From Priapulus caudatus (Eukaryota; Priapulida; Priapulimorpha; Priapulimorphida; Priapulidae), in assembly GCF_000485595.1 (NCBI RefSeq), contig NW_014577295.1:296278-360277 (forward strand): a stretch of 64,000 bases of DNA, given 5' to 3'. Both the position numbers and the translations under genes were made by a program. Positions 43,041-57,300 of the stretch are shown here, piece after piece (the first letter of the stretch is position 1; each line of letters opens with the position of its first letter). The notes below the pieces were generated by a model. That model did no database searches and was not told the DNA's origin. It was given only the letters and a program-made list of their open reading frames with translations.

Positions 43041-43370
43041 ACCTCCGCCAAGGGGTTGGCAGGAGGTTATGTTTTCACCGGCGTGCGTTTGTGGGGTTGT
43101 TTGTGTACAGCCTAACTGAAAAAGTTATGGACGGATTGTCATAAAATTTTCAGGATAGGTCAGAAATGGGCTCTTAGAACTGATTAGATTTTGGTCGTGA
43201 TCCGGATCCAATTAATTAATTAATTAATAACATTTTCAAGATAGGTCAGAAATGGTGTAACTTAGAATTGATTCCATATTGGTGGTGATCCGGATCCAAT
43301 TAATTATTTAATTAATAAAAATTTTCAGTGACAGAATTGAGCTGCCTTGGCGGAGGTCTGTGCTCTCCGA
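43041..43370. mobile_element. Non-autonomous repeat with CCTCCGCCAAGG/CCTTGGCGGAGG ends
   Basis: It begins 'acctccgccaagg' and ends 'ccttggcggaggtctgtgct' with 'ctccgagtgctctag' beyond. In between are 'aaaagttatggacggattg', 'aaattttcaggataggtcag' and duplicated 'gtgatccggatccaatt' blocks. Elements with this text are common in genomes of aquatic animals, as far as I recall, so this is a dispersed repeat and not a gene. Confidence 0.75.
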
Positions 43371-44607
43371 GTGCTCTAGTTTTATTAATGTATTTACATC
43401 TGTGCTGGCGTGGGATGTGTATGTACGTTAACTGTACTAACTTTAGAACAGGTCAGTGGTATTGTTGCTGTGTTTTGATATCTGCTATTTGAACTGTTTG
43501 TTATATATAAAATTACTGCATTTAAAAGAGCTAATGCGAAAATGTATGTGACACTATTAATTTAATATTTAGCAAGAATTGTGTGATAGTATCTCCTTGT
43601 TGCTACAATAACCTGTTTAGTTTCCACATCACCAAAAATGTTTAGCTGTAATAGACGAGGTATGTAACGCCAGTTTGATATTATATACAATGTTATATAA
43701 TGCCCTTTTTATATACAATGTTGTAGACAAAATAACTGGATTCGTACCAGAATATATATCTATAGACGGTTACCCGTAGATATCATTTTATCTGGCATTT
43801 GTTTTACCATCATTTTAATTAAGGACTACCATTGGCAGCTTGTGCTCTCGATGTGTTGTGAATTGGATCAAATTGGATGAAGTGTCTTGGTCTATAAATA
43901 GCTGTAAAAACCAAGGACAAGTCATATTTAAGTTTAGTTTCCTTCGGGGTTAGCTATGACTACCATAATCGGTGGGATTCTGCATATTTGGATGTCTTGT
44001 GGAATTCAAACTAAACAGTTGCTGTAATTATATCTTTCAATGACAGCAATATCCTATTAAAAAAAATTATCAGAAATTTGGCATTTCATATACACACGTT
44101 ATTGTTGGATGTTTCTCTATTTGTAGTGTTGCAGTAGAAATAAATGTAGGATAGGAAATGTAGGATTAACATTTTAGGTACAGTACTGCATTACAAAACT
44201 ACCTAAAACAAAAGATATACACTTTGAAAGATAATACGTTTTGGTTTTCTTGTTTATGAAAGAACACCTGGAATGTACTATGAAACCTGGTTATGCAAAT
44301 ATGACGTACGTAGATGATAACATCTAACGATGTTAATAACAAGAAATAACTTTGTATTTTATCAGTCAAACATTTACAGCACCTTTACAAAATTTTATTA
44401 GCAATTTCACAGATTAACTTCTGAAATTTCAGTGTGAAACATTTGGTGATACCTTGAATATGAATCAATGCAATAATTTTCTATATAGAATAGACTGTCA
44501 CGCATAGAAAAGCATAATCATTACGTTGCAATTTTTTACGCTGTGCGGGAGAGTATAAATATCAGCACACGTCTGAGCTGTAAAAACACTTATCTGGCAA
44601 ACCACTT
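43371..44607. other. Intergenic, nothing recognised
   Basis: AT-rich sequence between the convergent genes. No exon, RNA gene or complete repeat is visible. Confidence 0.4.
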
Positions 44608-45266
44608 AAAGGCATACTAAGCCCATTGATTATGCAATGTTGACGAATGCTAGAGTAACTGGCACCTTGTGTAGTTAATAAGTACATAACCTTACAGCCA
44701 AACGCGTATTAGTTTGTCCAATATCACTGCTGGTTACATTACAAGCAAGACTTGAAATAGGTTGTTGATATTCATTTACGTGCCGTAAATGTCATCCAAG
44801 AGTCAAGCGATGACGTAAACGTTTGTGCGGCCCGTATGTTTTGGACGCCAGATGAAATGGAGGTGTCAGCGGTGTAACCACGGCCTCAGACTAAACATGG
44901 AAATGTAGTAAAACACGTACTAATCACAGACGCACATGGACAGCCCTGACAAAAAGTTCCTTATCACAAGCATCCCTGTTTACGAAATCACTGATGATAG
45001 CATTGCGTACGGCCGAGCATGCGTGCGAAAATGTCCGGTGCACTATAAATCTTTATCACACCCGCTTCGCCGGCAGCGGTTTAAAACTGTAAACAACTGA
45101 TTTCTTGGACTGCGGATTTCAATTAGACATTTCTTAGTAATCAGCAGTAATATTGGACAAACTAATACGCGTTTGGATGTAAGGTTATGTACTTATTAAC
45201 TACACAAGGTGCCAGTTACTCTAGCATTTGTCAACATTGCATAATCAATGGGACTAATATGCCTTT
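44608..45266. mobile_element. Inverted-repeat element in the NMD3 3' region
   Basis: Ends 'aaaggcatactaagccc' and 'gggactaatatgccttt' continue as roughly 150-bp imperfect arms; both arms carry 'ctagagtaactggcacctt' in opposite orientation. The left flank reads TTAA and the right TTGA, which would suit a piggyBac-like target with one change, but this is weak. It ends 64 bp from the NMD3 stop, so it probably lies in the 3' UTR or just beyond. Confidence 0.7.
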
Positions 45267-45330
45267 GAATATAATTTCAATCATGATTCACAGTGAACCA
45301 AAGTTTAGACCATGTCTGCAACTCTCTGCT

Positions 45331-48300
45331 TTACTCCAACATTGCACTGCTTTCACCACCTGCACCATCTTCTTCTCCCATGGTTCCCTCTTCACCTCCA
45401 TGGCCAGCTGCTTCTGTCAAGTCTAGATCTTCAAGCATTTCTGCCAGTGTGATTTGAGGCAGATCTTCATCACCAGTGTCATCTGTATCAACTGCCATTT
45501 TGTCTCGGTCTGCAGAGAATTTCATGTACAAGTTATTCACCGATTGCTTAATAAATGTATGCATTAAACAATTACAATTACAATTACAATTGTCAATGAC
45601 ACCGCAGCTCACCACAAAAAAAGACACAAATGAGTGAGTGAGAAGAAGTCAGTTTTAATTGAGCAACCATCGACGTACATTATAGAAACGAAGAGTATAT
45701 ATGGGAGAACTCCCATTATATACTCTTGATAATTATACATGTGTAATTTTTTATGTGAAAATAAATGTTTGAGATGTGAAAGTCTGAGATGAGGGCGAGT
45801 GATGGCGTTACACCTAAATGATCGCCATTTAACGTTTTTATAATATTCAGATTTAGGCACTGCCTAAAAGCGGAGCTCCCGATGTCTAACGTGTAAGATT
45901 GAGAGGATACGCTTATTCCACGCAGCTGCTATATACCACGTGACAATGGTGTTTCCCTGCCCATAACACAACTTTTGTCAAAGGTTAATTGGTTGCATGG
46001 ATGTGTGTACTTCGTATGAGTTTTTCTAGGCGGTAGCACACGGTTGCCATCTGTATATCGCAATAATTTATAAACCAAAATGAATCACAATTTGTGACGG
46101 TAGATGGCGCTATACCCGCTTTGATGTTTCTTAGTGATGGCGTTTGAAATAAATAGGTTATGCTGCGTTCCGACATGTTTTGTAAAACTTTACTCTAATA
46201 TAGACGTTTTATCGGCAGGGTGGAGAGGAAATACCAATTTTGCATTAAAGATATTGTCAATGAAATCCTGTAAAACGAACCAGACGAGTGTGACACCACA
46301 GACTGTTATCTGCGTGTCTATATTATAATATGCTATATAATTGCAAAAACCTACCTAATTTGCACAATTATTTTTTTTAAATATCAAAACCCCTAGCCCT
46401 TATTCATTCACATACCAAAAATGAGCAAAATCCGTTGAACCTGAACTGACTAATGGCAATTCCCATTTTTGCCAAAAAATTGCCGTGGCTCAAAAGTACG
46501 TCGACTGGCGTGCTCCAAAATAGGACGTTCAATATGGGAGCATAGCAGTAACAACTATAACCAATTTCAAACATGTGGGTCAAACGGTTCCTGAGTTATC
46601 GTTGACCGTAGCCAAATGTTGACGGACGGACGGACGTACGACGGACGACGACCCATGGCAATAGCTCAGCTTGACGATGTCAAGGTGAGCTAATAATAAT
46701 AATATTAAAATTTGGTTTTCTATTCGTTAATTATTTCCCATACTCGCAGCTGATATTTTGGTGGTGAAATTCACAATCAAATATTAATCGAAATGAATTT
46801 AAATGCTAGTGTGTTCTTATTGTCATAGTATTCAGGATTGATCCTAATTTGCAGTAATTTGCCTGAGAAAACCTTGAGGCAACAAACAACGGCATGCTTG
46901 CAACGCGCAGAGTATATTTATAGCACGCCAGCATAAGGCACAACAAATCATGAGCAAAAATATAGCTATGACTAGGTAGTAAGGAATGCATTTAGAATTA
47001 CACTGTATAAAAGGGTTCTGGGCTATTTCCACTATGTTCCTTGAGAAAATACATGATGAAACTTTTCTTTCAAGAGTAAAGTATATTCCTAGAGGGTAAA
47101 CTCTATGAACATTTCAATGTTTTTACAAATGAAAGTGTCAATGACACTGTAGCTCACCTTGGGTGTGATAGAAGAGGGAGGGGGATATATAAAGCAAAAG
47201 TATATATGGGAGAACTCCCATTATATACTCTTGATAATGATATATGCATAAGTTTTGATGCGAAAGGTTTCAGATCTGAATGTCTGAAATCTTGACGAGA
47301 GATGGCGCTACACCTAAATGATCGCCATTTTGGTTTTCGAATATCGCGCAAATAAAAACAATAAAATATTCCAGTCAAATTAGGCTTATAGGGTCTATGT
47401 CCCCCAGGGTACTGCCGGAACGTACCCTGGGTACGGTCCGGTATACCGGAACGTATCCTGGTAACTATTCGATATGGTTAGGGTTAGGGTTAGGGTTAGG
47501 GTTAGGGTTAGGGTTAGGGTTAGGGTTAGGGAGTAGGCGTAGGCGACTCTCTAGACTCGTTAGTGGAATAGGCGTGGTACGGTCCGGCATATAATATAGT
47601 ACCAGGGTACGTTCCGGTACACCGGACCGTACCCAGGGTACGTTCCGGCAGTACCCCAAGGGACATAGACCCTCTCAGCTCAAATTACTGTAACGACAAA
47701 TCAAAGTGGAAAAAAGTGGGTTATGAAAATGGTTGCCCGGAGGCAAAAGTCACTTGCCCGAAAAACATAAAGAAATACATAAGGTATTTTTTCCTAATAT
47801 GAATTTAAATGGTAAATAACGTAAACGAAGGTCCAACTAGTCAACATCCAGCATTTCACTTAACGGCACGTTAGACAGTTGAACAGCTGATACGAGTTTG
47901 TATACAAAATATATTCATGTTAGAACACAGCACGCAGTTTGTTTAAATTTTTAAATTTTTTAAGTGTCAGTTTATTATCAAAAACCCACCACACTCCCAA
48001 TAAATTAATGAAATATGTCCAGTTTTATTTGGGGCTGGATCGTAAGCGCAGAGAATATAGCGGTGCATGCATGCAGATATAGCATGACAGCACAGTATAC
48101 TTATAGCAGTGGTTCCCAACCTTTTGGACTCTTCGTACCCCTAATTTTTTTACGCTATCTCCTGGTACCCCTTCGCCCACCATGAGCAAAATGAAAAACC
48201 AACACTGATGTATTGTCATGAAAATTTTTCCAATCAAGCCGATGTCGATAGAGATGCCTGAATCACCCGCTGATTATTATATAGCACTACTTTTTTTAAA

Positions 48301-51300
48301 TTGTCTAAGAGGCTTCCCAGGTACCCCTTGTGATTATCGCTGGTACCCCCGGTTGGGAACCAGGGACTTATAGACTGACAGCACAGTATACAGTGTATCT
48401 GTTTTTGTGTATTTCAGCAAAGAAAATCCTCGTTCACAGGTTGCAGTAGAGGGGCAAACATTTGAGATTTACGCTGATCACGTAATGACCATGCCTGGTC
48501 TGGGGGGCCGGGTTTACATGTTGCTGTGTGCATGTTTTGTATATCACTGTATCCACCGATTGTTTCATTCGCATTGTTTTTTTCATTCAAATCTTGATGA
48601 AGATGTTGTGTCTGTGCAAAACAATGCAAGGGATGGGTGGAAACAGAAAAATATCATTGTCTAGACATTCAACAAACAAAAATTGCTTGTCCGAACGTGC
48701 AAGTGCAATTTCAAGCTATACTTGCCAGGGGCGAATTTTGGTTGCCCCGGGCAAGCAGGCAAGCGGGTTTATCGCGCCCTGATATAGGTATGATTGTAGA
48801 GTTGTTGACCAGTTAGACGAAATAAACGTAATAGGACGTTGTAATATCTCACATAGGAGTAACAACTGTGTGATAAAAAAAAAATCAAAACCTGTGTGAT
48901 ATGTTTTGGGGCCAGTCCTCATTCATTCACATACCAGAAATGAGCAAAATCCATTGAACCTGAAATAACTTATGGCCATTTCCATTTTTGCTAAAAAGTG
49001 GCCGTGGCTCGAATGTAGGTCGACTGGCGTGCTCCAAAATAGGACGTTCAAACCTCTCCCATAGGAGTAACAACTATATGCAATTTGAAACATGTGGGTC
49101 AAACGGTTCTTGAGTTATCGTTGACCGTAGCCAAATGTTGACGGACGAACGGACGGACGTACGACGGACGACACCCCATGGCAATAGCTCATCTTGACGA
49201 TGTCAAGGCGAGCTAAAAATCCACACTAGATACTGTAATCTAACACATGAGGGGGGGGGGCACAGGCGTGAAAAACAACCCACTCACCCTGATAGATGTT
49301 GATATTCTTCCTGTACAGAGGATCTTCCTCCAGATCATCCAGAAAATCATTGTAATCCCTAGAAAATGAGGCAAAAGGAATGATTGACTATTTTCATATT
49401 TAGCCAGCCACATTACGAGATATGCACAAATACAGTGCTAGGAATGTATAAGTTGTGCTAACAGCATTTAATATGCCCCTGTTTATCCTTAATAGTCACA
49501 GTAAAACAGTTAAACTTAATCGCTAACCTAAACAAGGATACATCGAGGCTACTGCTGCAAAAATCACAAATAAATTGTCACACATTTTTGTTGTGCAGAA
49601 ACAGAGAATAGAAACAGAACAGGAATAATTAAGTGGACAGAGCCTTAGTACTGATCAAAATATATAATTCTGCCATCAATACGCAGGAAACGGTCGCTTA
49701 ATGGCGTTTTTCTCTAGTTTGCAATTGAAAGAAGAACATGGCGACTGATGAACACTGTATAGTTGTGTAGGCGCTCGTGTAACTTGCCTCTCAATGCTGG
49801 ACGTGTCATCCGCATCCTTCTGCAAATGCTTCAGCTTCCACTTTCTCTTCTGGATTCGCTTACGTCTGTTCAGGTACACCTTTTTGACGATGACCTGCAA
49901 GAGTGAAGCGATTTTGTCTCAACACACATACCAGATTGACGCCTACACAATTTAGATATTTAACATGCGCTGTTCTGGTTTGTTTAATTTAGAAATCTGT
50001 TGAAATGTCAGGCTAATAAATTACAAGCAAAACACGCTTAGCTGTATAGAAGTTTTCCATATACTGTAAGGTACAGTGCTTATTTGCTGTAACAACATGA
50101 TGTAGTCTATCGTAACTATAGCTGCGTTCACACGAGGATTTCAGTACCGTACTGAGCGTTCACACGGTGCAAAATATTCAAGACTTATACGCGGCCTCCC
50201 AAGTATCGTACTGAAATACGAGGCTTATTCGGCGCTGAAAGTGATTCCGCGCTGAAACAACGGCACCATGCTGGCCGCGTATTGTCTGTCGTGTGAACGC
50301 AATTCGAGGCCTCGTAAGCCGTAAAACTGTAGTGCGCTACATTGATACTAGGCGGCGGAGTGTCGTTTTTCACTTAAGGCACATGCCATTGAAAAATTTT
50401 CTCCGAATTTCCTTTTGATAATCGTCTTCATCACCAAAGCATTCGTAATGTTCATCTGGATCATCATTAGCTCCAAAATAGGACGTTCAATATGGGAGCA
50501 TAGCAGTAACAACTATAACCAATTTCAAACATGTGGGTCAAACGGTTCCTGAGTTATCGTTGACCGTAGCCAAATGTTGACGGACGGACGGACGTACGAC
50601 GGACGACGACCCATGGCAATAGCTCAGCTTGACGATGTCAAGGTGAGCTAATAATAATAATATTAAAATTTGGTTTTCTATTCGTTAATTATTTCCCATA
50701 CTCGCAGCTGATATTTTGGTGGTGAAATTCACAATCAAATATTAATCGAAATGAATTTAAATGCTAGTGTGTTCTTATTGTCATAGTATTCAGGATTGAT
50801 CCTAATTTGCAGTAATTTGCCTGAGAAAACCTTGAGGCAACAAACAACGGCATGCTTGCAACGCGCAGAGTATATTTATAGCACGCCAGCATAAGGCACA
50901 ACAAATCATGAGCAAAAATATAGCTATGACTAGGTAGTAAGGAATGCATTTAGAATTACACTGTATAAAAGGGTTCTGGGCTATTTCCACTATGTTCCTT
51001 GAGAAAATACATGATGAAACTTTTCTTTCAAGAGTAAAGTATATTCCTCGAGGGTAAACTCTATGAACATTTCAATGTTTTTACAAATGAAAGTGTCAAT
51101 GACACTGTAGCTCACCTTGGGTGTGATAGAAGAGGGAGGGGGATATATAAAGCAAAAGTATATATGGGAGAACTCCCATTATATACTCTTGATAATGATA
51201 TATGCATAAGTTTTGATGCGAAAGGTTTCAGATCTGAATGTCTGAAATCTTGACGAGAGATGGCGCTACACCTAAATGATCGCCATTTTGGTTTTCGAAT

Positions 51301-54300
51301 ATCGCGCAAATAAAAACAATAAAATATTCCAGTCAAATTAGGCTCATAGGGTCTATGTCCCCCAGGGTACTGCCGGAACGTACCCTGGGTACGGTCCGGT
51401 ATACCGGAACGTATCCTGGTAACCATTCGATATGGTTAGGGTTAGGGTTAGGGTTAAGGGTTAGGGTTAGTGTTAGGGTTAGGGTTAGGGTTAGGGAGTA
51501 GGCGTAGGCGACTCTCTAGACTCGTTAGTGGAATAGGCGTGGTACGGTCCGGCATATAATATAGTACCAGGGTACGTTCCGGTACACCGGACCATACCCA
51601 GGGTACGCTCCGGCAGTACCCCAAGGGACATAGACCCTCTCAGCTCAAATTACTGTAACGACGAATCAAAGTGGAAAAAAGTGGGTTATGAAAATGGTTG
51701 CCCGGAGGCAAAAGTCACTTGCCCGAAAAACATAAAGAAATACATAAGGTATTTTTTCCTAATATGAATTTAAATGAGAAATAACGTAAACGAAGGTCCA
51801 ACTAGTCAACATCCAGCATTTCACTTAACGGCACGTTAGACAGTTGAACAGCTGATACGAGTTTGTATACAAAATATATTCATGTTAGAACACAGCACGC
51901 AGTTTGTTTAAATTTTTAAATTTTTTAAGTGTCAGTTTATTATCAAAAACCCACCACACTCCCAATAAATTAATGAAATATGTCCAGTTTTATTTGGGGC
52001 TGGATCGTAAGCGCAGAGAATATAGCGGTGCATGCATGCAGATATAGCATGACAGCACAGTATACTTATAGCAGTGGTTCCCAACCTTTTGGACTCTTCG
52101 TACCCCTAATTTTTTTACGCTATCTCCTGGTACCCCTTCGCCCACCATGAGCAAAATGAAAAACCAACACTGATGTATTGTCATGAAAATTTTTCCAATC
52201 AAGCCGATGTCGATAGAGATGCCTGAATCACCCGCTGATTATTATATAGCACTACTTTTTTTAAATTGTCTAAGAGGCTTCCCAGGTACCCCTTGTGATT
52301 ATCGCTGGTACCCCCGGTTGGGAACCAGGGACTTATAGACTGACAGCACAGTATACAGTGTATCTGTTTTTGTGTATTTCAGCAAAGAAAATCCGCGTTC
52401 ACAGGTTGCAGTAGAGGGGCAAACATTTGAGATTTACGCTGATCACGTAATGACCATGCCTGGTCTGGGGGGCCGGGTTTACATGTTGCTGTGTGCATGT
52501 TTTGTATATCACTGTATCCACCGATTGTTTCATTCGCATTGTTTTTTTCATTCAAATCTTGATGAAGATGTTGTGTCTGTGCAAAACAATGCAAGGGATG
52601 GGTGAAAACAGAAAAATATCATTGTCTAGACATTCAACAAACAAAAATTGCTTGTCCGAATGTGCAAGTGCAATTTCAAGCTATACTTGCCAGGGGCGAA
52701 TTTTGGTTGCCCCGGGCAAGCAGGCAAGCGGGTTTATCGCGCCCTGATATAGGTATGATTGTAGAGTTGTTGACCAGTTAGACGAAATAAACGTAATAGG
52801 ACGTTGTAATATCTCACATAGGAGTAACAACTGTTTTGGGGCTAGCCTTACACATTCACATACCAAAATTTAACAAAATCGAATGAATTTAGATGGGCAT
52901 TTTCATTTTTGCCAAAAAGTGGGCGTGGCTCGAAAGTAGGTCGACTGGCGTGCTCCAAAATAGGAAGTTCAAATCTCTCCCATAAGAGTAACAACTGCAT
53001 GCAATTTGAAACATGTGGGTCAAACGGTTCTTGAGTTATCCTTGACCGTAGGCAGACACTGAAATGCAGCCATAGTAAAATTGCCAAAATCTACCTAATT
53101 TGCATAATTAAAAAAAAAAATCAAAACCTGTGTGATATGTTTTGGGGCCAGTCCTCATTCATTCACATACCAGAAATGAGCAAAATCCATTGAACCTGAA
53201 ATAACTTATGGCCATTTCCATTTTTGCTAAAAAGTGGCCGTGGCTCGAATGTAGGGTCGACTGGCGTGCTTCCAAAATAGGACGTTCACACCTCTGCCCA
53301 TAGGAGTAACACTATATGCAATTTGAAACATAGTGGGTCAAACGGTTCTTGAGTATCGTTGACCGTAGCCAAATGTTGACGCGAACGGGGCGGACGGACG
53401 TACGACGGACGACACCCCATGGCAATAGCTCATCATTGACGATGTCAAGGCGAAGCTAAAAATAGCACTAGATACTGTAACGCTAAACACATGAGGGAGG
53501 GGGGGCACACGGCGTGAAAAAAAACCCACTCTCCCCTGATAGATGTTGATATCTTCTTCGGCTGTTACAGAAGATCTTCCTCCAGATCATCCAGAAAATC
53601 ATTGTATATCCCCTAGAAAATGAGGCAAAGGCATGATTGACTATTTTCATATTTAGCCAGCGCAGCATTACGAGATTGCACAAATACAGTGCTAGGAATG
53701 TATAAGTTGTGCTAACACATTTAATATGCCCCTGTTTATCGCTTAATAGTCACAGTAAAACAGTTAAACTTAATCGCTAACGCTAAACAAGGATACGATC
53801 GAAGCATCTGCTTCAAAAAATACAAATAATTGTCACACATTTTTGTTTTGTCAGAAACAGAAAACAGAAACAGAACAGGAATAATTAGGTTGTCAGAGCC
53901 TTAGTCGCTGAGCAGCAAAATTATATAATTCTGGCCTGCATCAATACGCAGGAAACCGGTCGCTTAATGGCGTTTTTCTATAGTTTTCAATTTAAAGAAG
54001 AAGCATGGCGACTGATGCAACACTGTATAATTGTGGCAGGCGCTGTGTAACTTGCCTCTCAATGCTGGACGTGTCATCGCATGCTTCTGCAAATGCTTAG
54101 CTTCTCTTTCTCCTTCTGGCTTTTTCGCTTACGTCTGTTTCAGGTACACCTTTTTGACGATGACTGCAAGAGTGAAGCGATTTTGTCTCAACACACGTAC
54201 CAGATTGACGCCTACACAATTTAGATATTTAACATGCGCTGTTCTGGTTTGTTTAATTTAGAAATCTGTTGAAATGTCAGGCTGATAAATTACAAGCAAA

Positions 54301-57300
54301 CCCGCTTAGGCTGTATAGGCAGTTTTCCATATACTGGTAAGGTACAGTCCTTATTTGCTGTAAAACATGGTGTAGTCTATCGTAACTATAGCTCGGCGTT
54401 CACACGAGGATTTCAGTACCGGTACTGAGCGTTCACACGGTGCAAAATATTCAAGACTTATAAGCGGCCTCCCAAGTATCGTACTGAAATACGAGCTTAT
54501 TCGGCGCGGAAAGTGATTCCGCTGCTGAAACAACGGCACCATGCCTGGCCGCCGTATTGTCATGTCGTGTGAACGCAATTCGACGGCCTCGTAAGCCGTG
54601 AAACTGTAGTGCTGCTAACATTGATACTAGGGCGGGCGGAGTGTCGTTTTTTCACTTAAGGTCATGCCATTGAAAAATTTTTTCCGAATTTCCTTTTGAT
54701 AATCGTCTTCATCACCAAAAGCATTCGTAATGTTCATCTGGATCATCATTTTGGTGTAATTTTACTGAAAAACTGCCATAAAACACTGACTCATGGGCGG
54801 CCCCATCATGAAAAACACTTCCCTGTAAATGAAGAAATTATTTACTATTATACCTAGCCAGCTAAGCTCCGATTCTCTGTGTGAACGCTGCGGGTTGTGT
54901 TAGCCACGGTATTTCAGCCCGAATTCAGCACCAGATAAGTACGGAACCAGCGAGGCCGTGAATCTTGTGTGAACGTAGCTTATATGTTATTAGTCCTACA
55001 ATGTGATACAATTGCTCACCACGTCAGGTATCTTGTCTGGCGAAACTGTGCTCAGGTGATGGTCGTTCACATTCGAGTTGGACAAGTCGAACCCTGAAAA
55101 AAGTACATATTCCAGTGGGTTACGATGCCGAGAGCATTTTACGAAGAGGCCGCGTGAAATACACCGCATGGCGACGGAAAGCATGATGAAGCCAATGATC
55201 ACCTAACCCAAGCACACTGTCACGCGGGATGCAGTAAGTGTCCGAGATGCGTCCTGCAGTGGTACTGGCTGTCACTCATGCCCAGCTCAGTCGCCTTGCA
55301 CACGTACACATCCGCCAAGATGTGCTGGAAAAACCAACGTCCACATTCATCAGCAGCGGCAATGGAAAAATAAGGGCAAGCACATCCGCAACTACGATAG
55401 AACGAACAAAGCAAACTGGCCTGCAGTGACGCGTAGACAGTGGTTCTTTAACACCTTTTTTGAGTCATGGACTCCTTGAGAATGCTGTGAAAGCTACAGA
55501 CCGCTCCCCAGAAAAATGCACATAAGCACATTAAACACAATAATTTTTATGTGCCTGGTTCACAGACGCCCCTGAACCGCATCCACGGGACCTCTTTGGG
55601 GTGCCGTGACCACAGGTTAAGAACCCCTGCTCTAGAACAATTCTTGAATTAAGACACCTACGCATCCACCATCAGAACCATCCTCCGGCTACAACACGCA
55701 TCGTTGGAGTAAGCTAATAAGATGATGTAACACGAAAGTGAGAACACACCGACCTTCCAGAATCAACGCACCCTTTGGAGAGATGGGCTTCGTACGTGTT
55801 TCCTGTCCTTCTCAGCTTATCTGCTCCACATCCATCACGACAATATTCGGTCAGCTTTTTCGAGCTGCAGATTGTACCGAAGCGGCTTCGGCCAGAACAC
55901 GTTGGCTGGGAACTCGGGCACTGAAAGACGATTCGAAATGCCACTTCACTAATGTTGTCAGATTGAAAGGTTAAGAGTACAAAACGCTTCAATATGCAGA
56001 TCACGTGTGCCATAGATATAAAATCAAACACACGTAAGCAGCCATGCTTTACAGTAATGAATAACCGTTTTATAATTGGCTACAAAAACAGTTATTGTAA
56101 TTCATGATAAATATATACAGCAAATTCTATAGCAAACACATGTTCATGGTAGCATTAATAGTAGTAATCAGTCCCCCACTTTAATATATTCAACAACAAC
56201 GCAGCAGCGCATATGTAAACTGCAAAATGTGACTTTGGTATATGTATAGTCTACGGCATCATAACACTACGGTTTAATGGCATTATTAACCGTAACCTCT
56301 AGGTGCATGGTGGAGGTACTATACTTGCAGTGTGTTCGGATCAATAAGGGTGATGTTGCTAGTGACTCGCAGGCAAATACAGATCTGAGTGATGTTTCCG
56401 TACTGCTGTGCCAGCTTCTTGGATATGCACACTACATCATCCTGTAGTAAAGCACAATGTTACACACAGGCACTACTCATTACTTTTATATCAAGAGTAG
56501 ATAATAACACATTGTGTTACACACACGTGTTATTATCTACTCTTGTTTTATATAGAATATAGAAACACAGAGAGACTTGAATACCTTCATTCAATCTGTT
56601 TGGACTACTTTTAACTGTAGTCATTTATTAAAAATGACAATGGATTTACAGGACATATGTTCTGGATTGCTAATGGAATGTTATTTTTTTGATTTTTATT
56701 CTTCTATAATTCTCATTAATAACAGATTTTATTGGGCTGAAATTTACATCCAGTAACAGTAATCTACCCTAGATACAATAATGTAATCCAACAAGAGTAG
56801 AGTTACAACGCGAGCCTATTCTTTTCTTTGCAGGAGCCCCCGAGTGATTCACTCAGGGCAGATTTATGGTGCGTTTTTTCGAGACTACAACTTCCAAACT
56901 GGGTTTTTCTAAACACGAACGCTTTCTCGCCGCTATCGCTGGGACTTACTATGTATCACAAATATCCTGTATTAAACTATTATAACCTGTTACAAAATTT
57001 CTAAGTGACGAGGGCCAAATATTATGAGCGCGCTTCTCTGTGCACTGTGACGTACCAGATTCCCAATGCGCATAGAGTTTTGGCTAACTTCGTCATGACG
57101 TCATGACTGACAGCAGGCATCCATGATACATTCGATCTGGAGCCGAAGTTAGCCGAAACGCTATGCGTGATTGGGAATCTGTATGTCACAGGTCAACAGA
57201 AATAGCACTCGAAATATCGCCGCTCGTCACTTAGAAATTTTGTAACAGGTTATAATAGTTTAATACAGAGTATTGTGATACATAGTAACAAGAGCGTATA

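Larger units (their letters stand above)
46512..48870. repeat. 2.36-kb direct duplicate, copy A
   Basis: This block is nearly identical to 50470-52832 (offset 3958 bp at the start, about 3965 by 48 kb). Only scattered substitutions and a few indels separate them, mainly in the telomeric-repeat array. It contains the hairpin-tailed repeat, the twin-hairpin repeat, the TTAGGG-bearing element and the 259-bp hAT-like element. It lies in the NMD3 intron between exons 49358-49288 and 45509-45331. Confidence 0.9.
50470..52832. repeat. 2.36-kb direct duplicate, copy B
   Basis: Matches 46512-48870. At its left edge the NMD3 intron sequence that runs through 50380-50469 stops and the repeat starts. 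That intron sequence resumes at 54663-54750 and again at 63213-63305. So copy B interrupts a sequence continuous elsewhere in this window, pointing to a mis-join. Confidence 0.9.

Noticed and set aside
47476-47529. TTAGGG array as a chromosome end
   Set aside because: It is short, lies inside an inverted-repeat element with target duplications, and unique gene sequence continues on both sides.
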